DNA of 64,000 nt from an uncultured Oscillospiraceae bacterium (GCA_934552825.1 CAKTEQ010000003.1:186001-250000), one strand, 5' to 3'. Positions 41,277 through 50,307 are shown, numbered from the stretch's first letter. The notes: a model not told the origin generated them from the letters alone. A program made the numbers and translations.

Positions 41277-43070
41277 ATGACGATTTTTAACATCATCTCC
41301 CTTCTGGGAGGCCTAGCATTGTTCCTCTACGGTATGCGCATTATGGGCGACGGTCTTAAGTATGGTTCCTCCGGAGCGCTGAAGAAGGCGATGGAGAAGG
41401 TTACGAACAACCCTGTTGTTGGTTTCCTGCTGGGAATGTGCGTAACGGCGGTGATCCAGAGCTCCACGGCGACTATCGTTATAACGTCTGGTCTCGTGGG
41501 CGCCGGGATAATCACCCTGCACCAGTCCCTTGGCGTTATCATCGGCGCGAACGTGGGTACGACCATAACCGGTCAGATAATCCGACTGCTAGACCTTAAC
41601 GCGGACGCTGCGTCCTGGCTAAATATATTCAAGCCTTCGACGCTCGCGCCCTTCGCAGCCATAATCGGCATAATCCTGATAATGGCGGTGAAATCCCGCA
41701 ATTCCGATACTCTCGGCATGATAGCCATGGGCTTCGGTATTCTTTTTACAGGACTGCTCAGCATGACTGAAGCTGTCAGCGTGCTCTCCGATTCGCCAAC
41801 ATTTTCTCAGCTCTTTATGAGCCTGTCAGACAGACCGCTGCTAGGGTTTATTATGGGCGCCGTGGTCTCCCTCTGCATCCAGAGCTCCTCCGCATCCGTC
41901 GGTATTCTCCAGGCACTGTCTATCACGGGCGGGCTGAGCTTCGGCGGAATATATGCCATACTGCTTGGCATCTACATGGGCGACTGTATCACGACCGCCA
42001 TCGTCTGCGCCATCGGCGCCAAGGCTGACGCCCGCCGCACAGGCATCGTGCATATTACGTTCAATATCGCCAGCTGCCTGCTTGTGGTCATTGTTGTGAC
42101 TATCCTACACACTACAGGAGTAATTGAAGAACTATGGGGCAAGACGCTCACGTCCGGCGGCATTGCGAACGTAAACACTGTCTTTAAGCTCGTGTGCGCT
42201 GTGGCGCTGCTGCCGCTGTGCAATGTCTTTGAGAAGCTCTCCCGCGTCCTCGTGAAGGATGACGAAAAAGAACACATCATCGACCCCGCCCTTGAAAAAC
42301 TCAATGAGAAGCTTTTCGATTCCCCGGCGCTTGCTCTTTCGAGCGTTCAGGAAGTACTGGGCGTTATGACACGTATGGCGTTTACAAGTGTTGACGATGC
42401 CATGAATATCCTGAAGAACTACAATCAGGCCACAGTGGATAAAATAATGGAAAATGAGGACCATATAGACGCTCTTACTGACAAGGTAAGTGATTACCTC
42501 GTGCGTCTGTCGCCCCACGTGGATACAGACGAGAGGAACAAGATCCTCAACTACTATATGCAGTGTGTTACAGAGGTGGAGCGTATCGGCGACTATGCCG
42601 TCAACCTCACCGAGGACGCCCAGGGGCTTTACAGTAAGGGCGGAAAGTTCTCCTATACGGCCAAGGGAGAGTTGGATGTGCTCCACGACGCGCTCCTTTC
42701 CATACTGCATTACGCAAATCTTGCCCTGTGCAGCAGGGACCTTGAAGCGGCACGGCACATAGAGCCCATCGAGGAAGTGATGGACGACATGGTTGAGACG
42801 CTCCGCAAGAACCACACAAAGCGCCTGCGTGATGGGAAATGCACGGTCGACGGAGGTCTTGCGTTCATGAACATACTCGTGAGTGTGGAGCGTATCGCGG
42901 ACCAGTGCTCTAACATAGGTGTGTACACCGTATCCCTCAGCGACCCGCTGATACAGAAGACGCACCATGAATACATCAGGGACCTCCATAGGGGAAGCGA
43001 CCCCATGTTCAACGAAGAATACCAAAAGGCACGTTCCGCCTTCTTCAACCGCATCGAACCTGAAAAGTAA
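41277..43070 (+). CDS. Na/Pi cotransporter family protein (NptA-like) with PhoU-like domain
   Basis: 597 residues from the ATG at 41277; a TTG 11 codons upstream is less likely. N-terminal membrane half contains two inverted QSS motifs, QSSTATIVITSGLVG and QSSSASVGILQALSI, with GANVGTTIT and a late MGDCITT. The soluble C-terminal half from about residue 345 is helical and resembles PhoU (LEAARHIEPIEEVMDDMVE). Imports phosphate or regulates its flux with sodium. Monocistronic with a shared terminator downstream. Confidence 0.9.
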   Translation: MTIFNIISLLGGLALFLYGMRIMGDGLKYGSSGALKKAMEKVTNNPVVGFLLGMCVTAVIQSSTATIVITSGLVGAGIITLHQSLGVIIGANVGTTITGQIIRLLDLNADAASWLNIFKPSTLAPFAAIIGIILIMAVKSRNSDTLGMIAMGFGILFTGLLSMTEAVSVLSDSPTFSQLFMSLSDRPLLGFIMGAVVSLCIQSSSASVGILQALSITGGLSFGGIYAILLGIYMGDCITTAIVCAIGAKADARRTGIVHITFNIASCLLVVIVVTILHTTGVIEELWGKTLTSGGIANVNTVFKLVCAVALLPLCNVFEKLSRVLVKDDEKEHIIDPALEKLNEKLFDSPALALSSVQEVLGVMTRMAFTSVDDAMNILKNYNQATVDKIMENEDHIDALTDKVSDYLVRLSPHVDTDERNKILNYYMQCVTEVERIGDYAVNLTEDAQGLYSKGGKFSYTAKGELDVLHDALLSILHYANLALCSRDLEAARHIEPIEEVMDDMVETLRKNHTKRLRDGKCTVDGGLAFMNILVSVERIADQCSNIGVYTVSLSDPLIQKTHHEYIRDLHRGSDPMFNEEYQKARSAFFNRIEPEK

Positions 43071-43074
43071 GCGC

Positions 43075-43110
43075 AAAAAATGGCAGGAAGTATACTTCCT
43101 GCCATTTTTA
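43075..43110. terminator. Bidirectional terminator
   Basis: TGGCAGGAAGTA/TACTTCCTGCCA is a perfect 24-base palindrome with an AAAAAA lead and TTTTT tail. It ends the Na/Pi gene (+) and the lipoprotein gene (-). Confidence 0.92.
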
Positions 43111-43120
43111 TATATGCCTG

Positions 43121-44170
43121 TTATAATCCAAAACCAAAGCTGTTATAGGAGTATATCTTGTCCCACGCGCAGTAGCCCTGTTCATATTCTCCAGTAACAG
43201 CCTTGTAGATACAGTCTATCGCTCCGTCGGCGGGATTGATAGTACCATAGCCTATGAGTCCTCTGAGAACGCCCTCACCCTCGGCGGTACTGTCAACGGC
43301 GTCCTGTGTTATCTCGGATATGGCGGCACCGAATACTGCGTATTTATCCAGATCGGAAATATTAGCGCTCATGAGATAATTTGAAGCGCCGAGAGCTGTG
43401 TTATCATTGAAAGCGGCAAAAATACGGATGTCCTTGTCGGCGGTCATTGCCTCCTCTGCGGCATCAAAGCCCTCGTTGATGACCATTATACCCTCTTTGG
43501 TATAGGTGAACTGAACCCTGGGGTCAGCTTCCAGTGTCTCTATCATAGCCTCACCACGAACACGGAGATCTTCAATATCGAGGCTCACGAATGCGGCCGC
43601 ATGGACGCTGCCATCTGCAGCATCGGGATAAACCTCGTCCAGCCAGGCGATAGCCATCTTGCCGAGCGCTTCGCCAACTGCCTTGTTATCTGTGTTATGT
43701 GAAGCTGTGCAGAGAAATGCGGGGGCAGCGCCGCCAAAGATAACCTTTATATCCTTGGAGAGCGCATCCGTCGTGACGTCCTCAAGAATAGCGGAGTTCA
43801 GGGAAAGGCAATAGATAGCGTCAACACCCATTACAACGAAGTTCTCAAGCTGTTCAAGCTGAACGTTTGGCACAAAGTTGCATTCCACAGTGGAGGTGGT
43901 CGCGCCGAGTTCCTCGAAGTATTCAGCAACGCCGGAACATATCGCGAGCATCATGCTGTCGCTGAGGCTGCCGGTAGAAATGCCGAGAGTGAAATTCTCC
44001 CAATCGACAGTTTCTGCCTCAGGCTCCACGACTTCGGGAGCAGTATCCTGCTGAACAATTTCTGTCTGGGCGTCTTTGATTTCTTCATTTTCTTTCTTTC
44101 CGCAGCCGACGAGGGACAACATTGAGAGCAGCAGGGTAGCAATGAGCAGAAAAGATAACGCTTTCTTCAT
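43121..44170 (-). CDS. Solitary type-1 substrate-binding lipoprotein (locus B)
   Basis: 349 residues. Signal peptide with lipobox LVGC (LSLVGCGKK) and an acidic linker rich in Glu. Binding-protein fold segments: ISTGSLSDSMMLAICSGVAE, LEQLENFVVMGVDAIYCLSL, GEALGKMAIAWLDEVYPDAA, TALGASNYLM. The shared WLDE-YPDA and -GASN segments suggest it is a paralogue of the locus A lipoprotein. Good ribosome site (AGGAGG). Third gene of a MerR-linked operon with two flavoenzymes; 14 bases separate it from the second. No transporter partner in the window. Confidence 0.82.
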   Translation of the reverse strand: MKKALSFLLIATLLLSMLSLVGCGKKENEEIKDAQTEIVQQDTAPEVVEPEAETVDWENFTLGISTGSLSDSMMLAICSGVAEYFEELGATTSTVECNFVPNVQLEQLENFVVMGVDAIYCLSLNSAILEDVTTDALSKDIKVIFGGAAPAFLCTASHNTDNKAVGEALGKMAIAWLDEVYPDAADGSVHAAAFVSLDIEDLRVRGEAMIETLEADPRVQFTYTKEGIMVINEGFDAAEEAMTADKDIRIFAAFNDNTALGASNYLMSANISDLDKYAVFGAAISEITQDAVDSTAEGEGVLRGLIGYGTINPADGAIDCIYKAVTGEYEQGYCAWDKIYSYNSFGFGL

Positions 44171-44184
44171 TTTTATCCTCCTTT

Positions 44185-45477
44185 TTATTGAGCCTTTGTA
44201 TTTTGCAGAGTCTTAAATATGGGCATATACATTTGGCTGTCGCGAATGATGCAGCCGGTTGGAACGTGATTTGCCATGAGTGTGATGCATCGGGAGCAGG
44301 AAACACAACATTTTTTGGGATCCATTGAGCCTTTTTCCATAATGTCAGAGGGAAAATCAGGATAGGCATACGTCTCTCGGCCCCAACCCGCCATATCGTA
44401 ATAACCGGAGAGTACGCCGCCGGCTGCGATATTCGCGCCAAATTGCCTGGCCCAGGAAAAAGCGGACGCTATCACGACAGCATTCGGACAGGCGGCTTTG
44501 ATCCCTTTTGCGAGGTCATGCATTGTCTGCATATGTATAAACTGGGATGTGCCGTCGCTCTCTTGGGGATCGTCACTGGGACGTTGGAGATAAGGACAGA
44601 ACGGACCGAGCGTTGCGGAAATGTTGAACAGGCGCAGTCCGCGGTCACATAGTATCCGTACAAAATTTATCGGTTCCGTAAGATCAACAGCGCCATTTTC
44701 GTCGGTTCCAAATCCGTAAGGCTTTGGAACGGCGTCATATGCATTGAGCCGCATGACTATTGGAATACTACTCATTTGACGGATGCCATCGATTATCTCG
44801 AGGATCAATCTGATGCGGTTTCCAAAGCTGCCGCCATATAGTCCAGGGCGGGTAAAGCCGCCGAGCAGTTCACTGAGAAGGTATCCATGGCATGCCCGAA
44901 TGTCCACAGCATCGAAACCTGCCGCCTCGGCGAGACATGCGGCTTTAATATAGTCATCTCTTATTTTCTGAAGCTCTTGATCACTTAGAATACGGTGATC
45001 TCCGGGGAAATGCGGATTTTCGTGAGCAGCAGTACTCTCGCATCCGGGGAGTCTTGAAAAGCGACCGCAGTGGGTGAGCTGAGCAATAATAACTGGTGAA
45101 TTCCCGGGGCTGATGGCGCGCATTTCAGACAGAAGCTCCCCGTATTTCCGGAGAGTATGCGGCGTCAGCTGATACATCGTTTCTCCGGTCCTGCTTTCGG
45201 GCGTGACCGCTATGGACTCCATCCAGATAACACCGGCCCCGCCTGCGGCAAGACGCTTATACCGGCGAAATCCAGTTTCGGTAGGAGCACCGGTCAAGTC
45301 GCCGTCATTACCTTCCATGGGCTGGCAGACAAGTCGGTTCTTTATGCGCAGACTTCCAGCGGAGATAGGAGAGCACAGAACGCTTACATCGTCAGAAAAC
45401 GGCAGCTCGGCTCCGACGGATCTCATGGCGGAAATAAAGTCTGCGGATGTCCTGTAAGAAAAGGGAATAAAGCTCAT
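44185..45477 (-). CDS. Short OYE-type NADH:flavin oxidoreductase (no FAD domain)
   Basis: 430 residues from the ATG at 45477 with AGGAGG six bases upstream. The FMN TIM barrel is complete (LVCQPMEGNDGDLTGAPT, GAGVIWMESIAVTPESR, catalytic HGY at H197-G198-Y199 in ACHGYLLSELLGGF). An Fe-S-like cysteine set sits at the end (CVSCSRC, then GC). It stops before the FAD/NAD domain, and the region after the cysteines is only about 20 residues. It may draw electrons from the neighbouring full-length enzyme. Second gene of the locus B operon. Confidence 0.82.
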   Translation of the reverse strand: MSFIPFSYRTSADFISAMRSVGAELPFSDDVSVLCSPISAGSLRIKNRLVCQPMEGNDGDLTGAPTETGFRRYKRLAAGGAGVIWMESIAVTPESRTGETMYQLTPHTLRKYGELLSEMRAISPGNSPVIIAQLTHCGRFSRLPGCESTAAHENPHFPGDHRILSDQELQKIRDDYIKAACLAEAAGFDAVDIRACHGYLLSELLGGFTRPGLYGGSFGNRIRLILEIIDGIRQMSSIPIVMRLNAYDAVPKPYGFGTDENGAVDLTEPINFVRILCDRGLRLFNISATLGPFCPYLQRPSDDPQESDGTSQFIHMQTMHDLAKGIKAACPNAVVIASAFSWARQFGANIAAGGVLSGYYDMAGWGRETYAYPDFPSDIMEKGSMDPKKCCVSCSRCITLMANHVPTGCIIRDSQMYMPIFKTLQNTKAQ

Positions 45478-45488
45478 TTTTCCTCCTT

Positions 45489-47417
45489 TCAAAGCTTAAG
45501 CGCGGCGTGAAACGCCTCTTCCATGGCATCAAGCGCTTTGCGAGGTTTGACCGAGTCGCCTATTGTTATAAGCTGAACGGGGAGAGCGCCGAGTTCGCCT
45601 TCAAGTCCATTGACAGACCGGGTACCAACGGCGATGACTACTGTGTCACAAGGATAGAGAGTGACGGTCCCGTGTTTTTCGAGGAGCGCACCCTCTTCTG
45701 TGACGGCGTGAAGCTTGGTTTCAGTGAGCATGGGCACGTGATTTTCCTCAAGGTGACGGAGGACACCGCTGCGATTGACCTCAAACATATCCATTGCTAT
45801 CTGAGGACGCATCTCAGCCACGGCGACCTGCCGGTTTTCGCTTACAAGCAGCGAGGCTGTTTCGCTGCCGACCATACCTCCTCCGATCACGAGGATGTTG
45901 TCTCCAACGGAAACTTTACCGCAGAGAACGTCCTGAGCGAAGCGGACCTTCTTGTCGTTGATGCCCGGAACGTCTGGGAGGAAGGGGGCTGCGCCTGTGG
46001 CGATTACGACTGTATCCGGCTTTTCACGGCGGACGATGTCAGCTGTAAGGGGCGTATTCAGGCGAATATCTGCGCCGAGCAGCTTCAATTCGTTTATCTG
46101 CCAGGCTGTAAGTGTGGCAAAATCGCCCTTGTATGGAGGATATGCCGCGCTTATGAATTGCCCGCCAAGCTCGCCGGTGCTTTCGAACAGCGTTACATTG
46201 TGTCCTTTCTTGATAGCTGTAATGGCAAATTCCATGCCGCCCGGACCTCCGCCGGCTATGAATACTCTTTTGGGAGAAGACACAGGAGTCATGTCCGTTT
46301 CAAACTCATGGCCCAGGCCGGGATTTACAAGGCAGTGCACGCAGTTATCCACGCTCTCGCCCAGCATCGCTATGCACCCCTGAAGACAGCCTATACAGTG
46401 GCGGATCCGGGTGTAATCGCCGGAAAGAGCTTTGTTGGGAAGATCGGGATCCGCCAGGGAGCCACGCCCCATGGCAACAAAATCCGCGATACCGGAGGAG
46501 ACAATATCCTCGGCGTGAAGGGGGTCATTTATGCGGTTGACGGTTATTACGGGGATTCGGACTACTTTCTTGGCTTCGGCTGCGCAGTTTGTTATCCAGC
46601 CGTGAGGCATGAACATGGGAGAGACAATACCGCCATTTCCATACATGCCCGACGAGACGTGTATGGCATCCACGCCCCACTCTTCAACAAGGCGGAAAAT
46701 AGTGCGGCTCTCGAAGAGACTGCGCCCTCCTTCTACAAATTCAAAGGCTGAAAGGCGAACTGTTACGGGGAAATCATCGCCCACGTTAGACCGCACGGAC
46801 TCGATGATTTCTCTCAGAATGCGCAGCCGGTTTATAAGCACACCGCCATATTCGTCTGTACGCTTGTTTGAGTTAGGTGAGAGAAATTCATGGATGAGAT
46901 AGCCATGTGCCGCATGTATCTCCACACCGTCAAAGCCTGCGGCCTTAGCGCGTTTTGCCGCGCTGCCGAAATCGCTTATTATCTGATGTATTTCCTCGAC
47001 GGTGAGTGCCTCAGGAAGCTGACGCATCCACGAGCAGGGAATGGGGGAGGGGGCTTTTGGGACAACGCCGCCGTTGTTATACATATTGCTCTGCCGCCCG
47101 GCGTGATAGAGCTGACAGAATATCTTTGTCGGGTATTTATGTACACGGCTGGTCAGCTGCCGATGGCTTTCAATCTGATCATCGTTGTAGAGCCCGCCGA
47201 TATACTTATAGCCCATGGCATGCTCGTTGACAGCATAGTTTTCGGTTATGATGAGCCCCCAGCCGCCTTTGGCTTTAGCCTCGTGGTAGCTTATATATTT
47301 TTCCGTTGCGGTGCCGTCGGAATTGTTGTAGTTCACGACCATAGCGGACACAACGAGACGGTTGGGGATTTCGCATTTGTTGATGCACATGGGGGAGAAA
47401 AGTGTTTTCAATTCCAT
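45489..47417 (-). CDS. BaiCD/2-enoate-reductase family flavoenzyme with canonical active site
   Basis: 642 residues from the ATG at 47417; a TTG three codons earlier is also in frame. FMN barrel, catalytic H171-G172-Y173 in IHAAHGYLIHEFLSP, then C-x2-C-x3-C and LVNP (CIGCLQGCIAM, CLVNP). FAD motif AGGGPGGMEFAI and NAD(P) motif IGGGMVGSETAS. This is the most canonical of the four family members here. It is preceded by a promoter with a MerR-like 19-base spacer and followed after 11 bases by the short OYE gene. Substrate unknown. Confidence 0.88.
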   Translation of the reverse strand: MELKTLFSPMCINKCEIPNRLVVSAMVVNYNNSDGTATEKYISYHEAKAKGGWGLIITENYAVNEHAMGYKYIGGLYNDDQIESHRQLTSRVHKYPTKIFCQLYHAGRQSNMYNNGGVVPKAPSPIPCSWMRQLPEALTVEEIHQIISDFGSAAKRAKAAGFDGVEIHAAHGYLIHEFLSPNSNKRTDEYGGVLINRLRILREIIESVRSNVGDDFPVTVRLSAFEFVEGGRSLFESRTIFRLVEEWGVDAIHVSSGMYGNGGIVSPMFMPHGWITNCAAEAKKVVRIPVITVNRINDPLHAEDIVSSGIADFVAMGRGSLADPDLPNKALSGDYTRIRHCIGCLQGCIAMLGESVDNCVHCLVNPGLGHEFETDMTPVSSPKRVFIAGGGPGGMEFAITAIKKGHNVTLFESTGELGGQFISAAYPPYKGDFATLTAWQINELKLLGADIRLNTPLTADIVRREKPDTVVIATGAAPFLPDVPGINDKKVRFAQDVLCGKVSVGDNILVIGGGMVGSETASLLVSENRQVAVAEMRPQIAMDMFEVNRSGVLRHLEENHVPMLTETKLHAVTEEGALLEKHGTVTLYPCDTVVIAVGTRSVNGLEGELGALPVQLITIGDSVKPRKALDAMEEAFHAALKL

Positions 47418-47477
47418 CAGCTCCAACTCCTTAATAAATCCAGTGAATTGCGGCGAGTATGCCTTGTTTTCAATACC

Positions 47478-47508
47478 AGCTTAAACTCTGTATTGACTAC
47501 GGGGTCAA
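47478..47508 (-). promoter_or_regulatory. MerR-type promoter of the locus B operon
   Basis: On the minus strand TTGACC is followed after 19 bases by TAAGCT. The long spacer holds an imperfect dyad (CCCCGTAGT...ATACAGAG) of the kind bound by MerR activators, which twist over-long spacers. It is 60 bases upstream of the flavoenzyme ATG and next to the merR gene. Confidence 0.7.
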
Positions 47509-47522
47509 TATCCAAAATGTAG

Positions 47523-47570
47523 AAAAACCCCCTCTGTTTTTGTGATATATCCCAAAAACAGAGGGGGTTT
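47523..47570 (-). terminator. Terminator of merR
   Basis: An 18-base stem AAACCCCCTCTGTTTTTG with its complement and a ten-base loop, followed by T residues on the minus strand. It lies between merR and the locus B promoter, insulating them. Confidence 0.88.
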
Positions 47571-47593
47571 AAGTTGAAAATGATATACTTTGA

Positions 47594-48409
47594 CTATATA
47601 TCTTTTACGGGTATCCAGACAGAATGATAACGCACGAAGCTTTGCGAGGAGAAGGGCTGATAAAGAAGCATGCCTGTTGCATTGCCGGATATTTCAAGAC
47701 CGTTTTCGTGAATATAGCGGAAAGCATAATCAAGTTCACGCAGTTCAATTGCATCATCTCGTTCAGTTTTGAAAATCGTATATACACTCCGCTGCGCCGG
47801 AAGAAAGGTAACACCAGGAGTATTTTCGGCGTCGACAAGCTGTGCATGTTCCGCAAAGACCGACAAGCCCCAGCGATACTCACAGGAGTTTTCCGGGGAA
47901 GCCATCGCTCGCTGAGTGAGTTCAAAGCTCATATGATATATAGGAGCGGTGCTGAGCCATAGGGGCACTATTTGGTCTGCGTTTTTATCTTTGCCGTGAT
48001 AGAAATTCTCGAAGATATTAAAGCGATACATAGCGGGACTTGTTTCAACACGGCAGCGCCCAAAACAATCCGGAAGCTTTTCAAGTTCGGCCGCGTAACT
48101 GAGCGATGTGCTCATGACGAGCCGCAATCTGTCCAATTCTTCCATTATACGCTCGGCATTTTGGCGCATATGATTTGCGCGTACAGCGCAGTCAGTTTCA
48201 GTCATGAGTTCAGGAATTTCGCCTAAACTGAAACCAAAACCACGGAAGCTCTTTATTACGAGCAGACGAAAATAGTCATCTGTTGAATATGTTCTATATC
48301 CATTTTCAGAGGATTTAGAGGGCTTTATAAGCCCTTTGTTTTCATAAAAACGAAGAGTTTCAACAGGTATTCCGAGAAGAGCGGAGAGCTGCCCAATCTT
48401 AAATTCCAA
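47594..48409 (-). CDS. MerR family regulator with GyrI-like effector domain
   Basis: 271 residues starting at TTG 48409, eight bases after an AGGGGG site; a GTG three codons upstream is the alternative. N-terminal MerR winged helix (FKIGQLSALLGIPVETLRFY, then NGYRTYSTDDYFRL), a coiled-coil linker, and a C-terminal effector-binding domain of the BmrR/GyrI type (residues about 125-270). It probably activates the flavoenzyme operon beside it through the 19-bp-spacer promoter. The same-strand order merR-terminator-promoter-operon supports this. Confidence 0.88.
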   Translation of the reverse strand: MEFKIGQLSALLGIPVETLRFYENKGLIKPSKSSENGYRTYSTDDYFRLLVIKSFRGFGFSLGEIPELMTETDCAVRANHMRQNAERIMEELDRLRLVMSTSLSYAAELEKLPDCFGRCRVETSPAMYRFNIFENFYHGKDKNADQIVPLWLSTAPIYHMSFELTQRAMASPENSCEYRWGLSVFAEHAQLVDAENTPGVTFLPAQRSVYTIFKTERDDAIELRELDYAFRYIHENGLEISGNATGMLLYQPFSSQSFVRYHSVWIPVKDI

Positions 48410-48432
48410 AAATAGCACCCCCTATTTTGGGC

Positions 48433-48461
48433 TTGATATTCTGATGAATGATATGTATAAT
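48433..48461 (+). promoter_or_regulatory. Promoter of the amidohydrolase gene
   Basis: TTGATA (48433-48438) and TATAAT (48456-48461) are 17 bases apart, about 70 bases before the ATG. It lies in the divergent region with merR. Confidence 0.85.
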
Positions 48462-48531
48462 CCAAATTATAACAAAAATCAGAGAAAAATAAAGACTAAA
48501 TTATGAATTTTCTACAAGAGGAGGGATTTGT

Positions 48532-49692
48532 ATGATCCTGAAAAATTTCAGACTGCTCAACGGCAAAGGAGAACCTGCAAAAGAGGGGATTATGATACGC
48601 GTTAAAGATGGTGTCATTGCAGATATAGCGGAGGAGATTAGTGCCGAAGATGAGATTTTGGATCTCAGCGGAATGACTGTGCTGCCTGGGCTGATCGATC
48701 TTCATGTACATCTTGGAGGAGCGGTTGAATTGACAGATCCGCCCATGCAGGGATCTGAAGAGATGTATAGCAGAAAATGCGAAATGCTCCTCGATAAGGG
48801 TGTTACCTCGGTGCGGTCGGGTGGCGATTTTGAAAAAGCGCTTCTGAAATATCGGAGCGACATAGGCGATGGCATTCCAAGAATTTTTGCGTGCGGCAAG
48901 AGCTTTCAGGCGGCTATGGGGCACCCCGTGTATACCGTTTGGGGCGGGGCGCGGGATGTGGCGGAGGAGACAGCGTATTTTGTAACAGACCGGAAGAAAA
49001 TTAAAAATGAGGTGCGGAGACAGAAGGCGGCAGGCGCTGACCATATTAAGGCGTTCCTTTGTGATTTTAATGTTATGACGGGAGAAGAAGTACCTGCGCT
49101 GAGTGGTGAAGATATACGCGCGATAGCTGCCGCTGCGCACGAGTGCGGAATGAAGCTCATGGTACACTGTGAGAGCCCGGCTGACGTGTTGACGGCGCTT
49201 GAAGCCGGTGCGGACACAATAGAACACATGGTTTCATCCGGGGCTCCGGAAGCAGCCCCGCCGGAGAAGGTCAAGGAGGAGTTCCTCAGAACGGAAGCCT
49301 GTTTTATTCCAACGCTTGCTATACGCCATTGCATAAGTAAGCTGACGGACGTTTGCGATCCCCGGGAAGAAATTCTGAGAGATACCGTGAAAGACTACTT
49401 TGAAAGCGGCGTTGACATTGCACTTGGAACAGACTCAGGTGTTGCGGGTGTGCCTATAGGTGAAGCGGCACATATAGAACTGGAGCTTCTGTGCAAAGCG
49501 GGGATACCGCCGGTCAAGGCGCTGCAAATGGCTGGGGAAAAGGCAGCATCTGTGCTCGGCAGAGAGGATTTGGGTGTCATAGAAATTGGTGCCTTGGCGG
49601 ACCTTATAGTTATTGCCGGAAGGCCGGATGAGTGCATTTCGGATATTCGCAAAATTTCAATGGTCATGCTTGGCGGAAAGATAGTAAGATAA
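48532..49692 (+). CDS. Amidohydrolase family protein
   Basis: 386 residues. Metal-dependent TIM-barrel hydrolase of the imidazolonepropionase/prolidase-like subgroup. Metal ligands are visible: DLHVHLGG, HIKAFL (the lysine that is carbamylated in some members), MVHCES, EHMV and the active-site GTDSGV. A beta-sandwich precedes and follows the barrel (VLPGLIDLHVH and LADLIVI). Substrate unknown; a cyclic amide, dipeptide or imide is possible. Divergent from merR and close to the flavoenzyme operon, so it may process the same compound class. Confidence 0.85.
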   Translation: MILKNFRLLNGKGEPAKEGIMIRVKDGVIADIAEEISAEDEILDLSGMTVLPGLIDLHVHLGGAVELTDPPMQGSEEMYSRKCEMLLDKGVTSVRSGGDFEKALLKYRSDIGDGIPRIFACGKSFQAAMGHPVYTVWGGARDVAEETAYFVTDRKKIKNEVRRQKAAGADHIKAFLCDFNVMTGEEVPALSGEDIRAIAAAAHECGMKLMVHCESPADVLTALEAGADTIEHMVSSGAPEAAPPEKVKEEFLRTEACFIPTLAIRHCISKLTDVCDPREEILRDTVKDYFESGVDIALGTDSGVAGVPIGEAAHIELELLCKAGIPPVKALQMAGEKAASVLGREDLGVIEIGALADLIVIAGRPDECISDIRKISMVMLGGKIVR

Positions 49693-49693
49693 A

Positions 49694-49733
49694 AAACAGC
49701 CTGCGAAATCGAACAGATTTCGCAGGCTGTTTT
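49694..49733 (+). terminator. Terminator after the amidohydrolase
   Basis: ACAGCCTGCGAAATC/GATTTCGCAGGCTGT stem with a five-base loop, A-rich before and TTTTG after. Confidence 0.88.
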
Positions 49734-49754
49734 GCATATCAATATAAAATAGGG

Positions 49755-50249
49755 CTAAATCACAACGGTCTTGGTGGGCGTGCCGTGCTCGCGGATTATG
49801 CGCAGCAAGTCCACGGCGGACATCCAGATCGTGGCTGTATTGTCGTTGGGGTGGACGCCTATGCGCCCGGAACCCGAGAGAAAATCCTCGTCCAGGTAAA
49901 AGCGAACGCTGTGGGAAGTGTCATTGAGCAGCCCCAAGGGGGTCACAGAGCCGGGAGTCAGGCAGAGAAAGCTCACCAGGTCATCAGCCGTGGCAAAAGT
50001 GAGTGGTCTCGTCCCATGGGTCCGACGGAACTCCTTCAGATCCACGCGTTTATCGCCTCGGACAGTGATAAGATAATAATCACGCTTCTTGTCATCCCGG
50101 ACGAACAGGTTCTTGGCCTCATCCTCCGGATAGGGGAGGTCCAGACGGGCGCATTCCTCCATGTTGTAAACAGCCTTATGCTCAGTAATCTCGAACTCCA
50201 CGCCTGCGGCGCGGAGAAAATCATATGTTTCCAGCTTTGTCATACGCAA
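49755..50249 (-). CDS. ProX/YbaK-type aminoacyl-tRNA deacylase (prolyl-tRNA-synthetase-associated domain)
   Basis: 164 residues. Matches the family that hydrolyses misacylated tRNA-Pro (Ala- or Cys-tRNAPro): FEITEHKAVYNMEECARL, KNLFVRDDKKRDYYLITVRG, GSVTPLGLLND and the late IGVHPNDNTATIWMS. The TTG start is seven bases after GGAG; an ATG two codons later is the alternative. It sits alone on the minus strand downstream of the flotillin gene. Confidence 0.85.
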   Translation of the reverse strand: MRMTKLETYDFLRAAGVEFEITEHKAVYNMEECARLDLPYPEDEAKNLFVRDDKKRDYYLITVRGDKRVDLKEFRRTHGTRPLTFATADDLVSFLCLTPGSVTPLGLLNDTSHSVRFYLDEDFLSGSGRIGVHPNDNTATIWMSAVDLLRIIREHGTPTKTVVI

Positions 50250-50307
50250 TTCAAATCTCCAGAGTTTTTCACTATTTTATCAAGTGTGGCGGATATACGC
50301 AATACAA

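Noticed and set aside
45507..46751. Long plus-strand frame over the locus B flavoenzyme
   Set aside because: Antisense to a gene with FMN, Fe-S and FAD motifs; no motif of its own.
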